The translations under genes and the position numbers were made by a program. A stretch of 25,286 nt of DNA from an uncultured Gammaproteobacteria bacterium (GTDB lineage: Bacteria > Pseudomonadota > Gammaproteobacteria > Pseudomonadales > Azotimanducaceae_A). The notes beneath the pieces are model-generated. The model ran no database searches and was not told where the DNA came from. It saw only the letters and a program-made list of their open reading frames with translations. Below, piece by piece: positions 24,717 to 25,286 of this stretch; positions within the stretch are counted from its first letter, which is position 1, and each line of letters begins with the position of its first letter. The stretch spans positions 1-25,286 of the forward strand of contig CAJWGQ010000016.1 in assembly GCA_913041025.1 (NCBI GenBank). Direction: 5' to 3'.

Positions 24717-24740
24717 GTGGGGAGGGTTATTCCTCTCCAC
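24717..24740. terminator. Hairpin between convergent SDR and MBL-fold genes
   Basis: GTGGGGAGG (24717-24725) pairs with CCTCTCCAC (24732-24740) through nine positions, one of them G-U, around a 6-base loop. The stop codon of the metallo-hydrolase (24727-24729) lies in the loop. No T-run follows, so bidirectional termination is only a possibility. Confidence 0.4.
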
Positions 24741-25286
24741 CCATACGCTCATACATGCGACTCACGGCAAGCAAGTCATACCCAACACGCAAGACTCCAA
24801 GGCTCTCCCGAAAGTTAGTCATGTCAATGGCTTTAGAGGCTGCTTCAGCACTCACACCCTGCTCGTAAAGATGTTTTGTTTTTTGCCAAAGATCTAAATA
24901 AAACTCTTGTACCAAGCCAATCTTTGCTATGTCGGTAAAGGGCATACCATGACCTGGTACGATTTTCTTTATCGCTAGAGACTTCAACTTCTCGAGTGTG
25001 CCAGGAAACTCATCTACATAGCCATCCCCTAGCCAGGATGGCCCCGCTAGCATCATGTCACCGGTGAAAGCCAACTGCTCTTCAGGGAAATAAACTACCA
25101 AATCGCCCCCAGAATGCGCTCTCCCAAAAAAATAAACCCGAATTTCTCTCGATCCTCGAAAAAGGGTCAGCCTATCACTCAAGGTTAAAGTAGGAGCGAC
25201 AGGCATTATTTCATCCCACTCTGCCAAGTGAGAAGCCATCAAGTCATGTTGCTCCTGTAACTTCTCTTTTTGCTCACTGTCCAGTG
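24727..25286 (-). CDS. Metallo-beta-lactamase-fold hydrolase, 5' end cut by the window
   Basis: The C-terminal part of an MBL-fold metallo-hydrolase. The frame stays open to the right edge, so the N-terminal region with the HxHxDH metal motif lies outside. What remains includes the third metal His (FGRAHSGGDLVVYFP), the bridging Asp in LAFTGDMMLAG and the last His in IVPGHGMPF, followed by a helical tail. The arrangement suits the glyoxalase-II/lactonase-like group that hydrolyses thioesters or lactones, so it could release an acid or free CoA in this catabolic island. That is inference. In-frame TTG and ATG codons at about 25240 are inside the gene, not its start. Confidence 0.85.
   Translation of the reverse strand, partial: LDSEQKEKLQEQHDLMASHLAEWDEIMPVAPTLTLSDRLTLFRGSREIRVYFFGRAHSGGDLVVYFPEEQLAFTGDMMLAGPSWLGDGYVDEFPGTLEKLKSLAIKKIVPGHGMPFTDIAKIGLVQEFYLDLWQKTKHLYEQGVSAEAASKAIDMTNFRESLGVLRVGYDLLAVSRMYERMGGEE

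Noticed and set aside
1..25286. Mobile element, prophage, CRISPR or defence system
   Set aside because: No transposase, integrase, terminal repeats, spaced repeat array, nuclease or toxin-antitoxin pair was seen on either strand.

Overview
The window looks like part of a chromosome from a free-living, probably marine gammaproteobacterium with moderate G+C (estimated by eye, not counted). The assignment rests on overall gene style and is tentative. Several families (LLM/F420-type oxidoreductase, FBP zinc-finger protein, an N-terminally extended crotonase) are better known from actinobacteria. There is no rRNA, tRNA, CRISPR array, transposase, integrase or phage gene. I count 24 protein genes; the last is cut by the right edge. 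No gap between genes exceeds 300 bases.

Layout: (a) 77-2155, minus strand: an FAH-fold hydrolase and a medium-chain dehydrogenase/reductase. (b) 2261-2737, plus: a small FusB/FBP-type treble-clef zinc-finger protein, convergent with an MFS transporter (2741-4084, minus). (c) 4187-7978, plus: an acyl-CoA dehydrogenase followed by two overlapping class III (CaiB/BaiF) CoA-transferase genes, the second lacking the catalytic Asp. (d) 7948-11877: amidohydrolase (minus), unusual enoyl-CoA hydratase (plus), acyl-CoA synthetase (minus). (e) 12154-14508: LLM-family oxidoreductase (plus) and a third CaiB (minus). (f) 14621-16152, plus: an unrecognised two-helix membrane protein and an SDR. (g) 16220-17395, minus: amidohydrolase-2/ACMSD-type enzyme. 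(h) 17511-20199, plus: MhpD-type hydratase, D-2-hydroxyacid dehydrogenase, HExxH membrane protein and a small NrtS-like membrane protein. (i) 20169-25286: aldo/keto reductase (minus), FAD monooxygenase-like protein (plus), double-hotdog protein (minus), SDR (plus) and a partial metallo-beta-lactamase-fold hydrolase (minus).

Taken together this is a catabolic island. Substrate uptake (MFS), CoA activation (acyl-CoA synthetase) or CoA transfer (three CaiB proteins), desaturation (acyl-CoA dehydrogenase), hydration (crotonase, hotdog protein), alcohol/ketone redox steps (two SDRs, MDR, AKR, LLM), ring hydroxylation or epoxidation (FAD protein) and hydrolysis of keto-enol intermediates (FAH, MhpD, amidohydrolases) are all represented. 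No ring-cleaving dioxygenase, thiolase or transcriptional regulator lies in the window, so the substrate cannot be named. Gene order alternates strand persistently (eight divergent and eight convergent junctions), and five of the convergent junctions overlap or sit within 4 bases of each other.

The points most worth a second look are the crotonase whose C-terminal helical domain appears to lie at its N-terminus, the catalytically asymmetric CaiB pair, the HEWGH membrane protein next to an NrtS-like protein, and the unrecognised 216-residue membrane protein.
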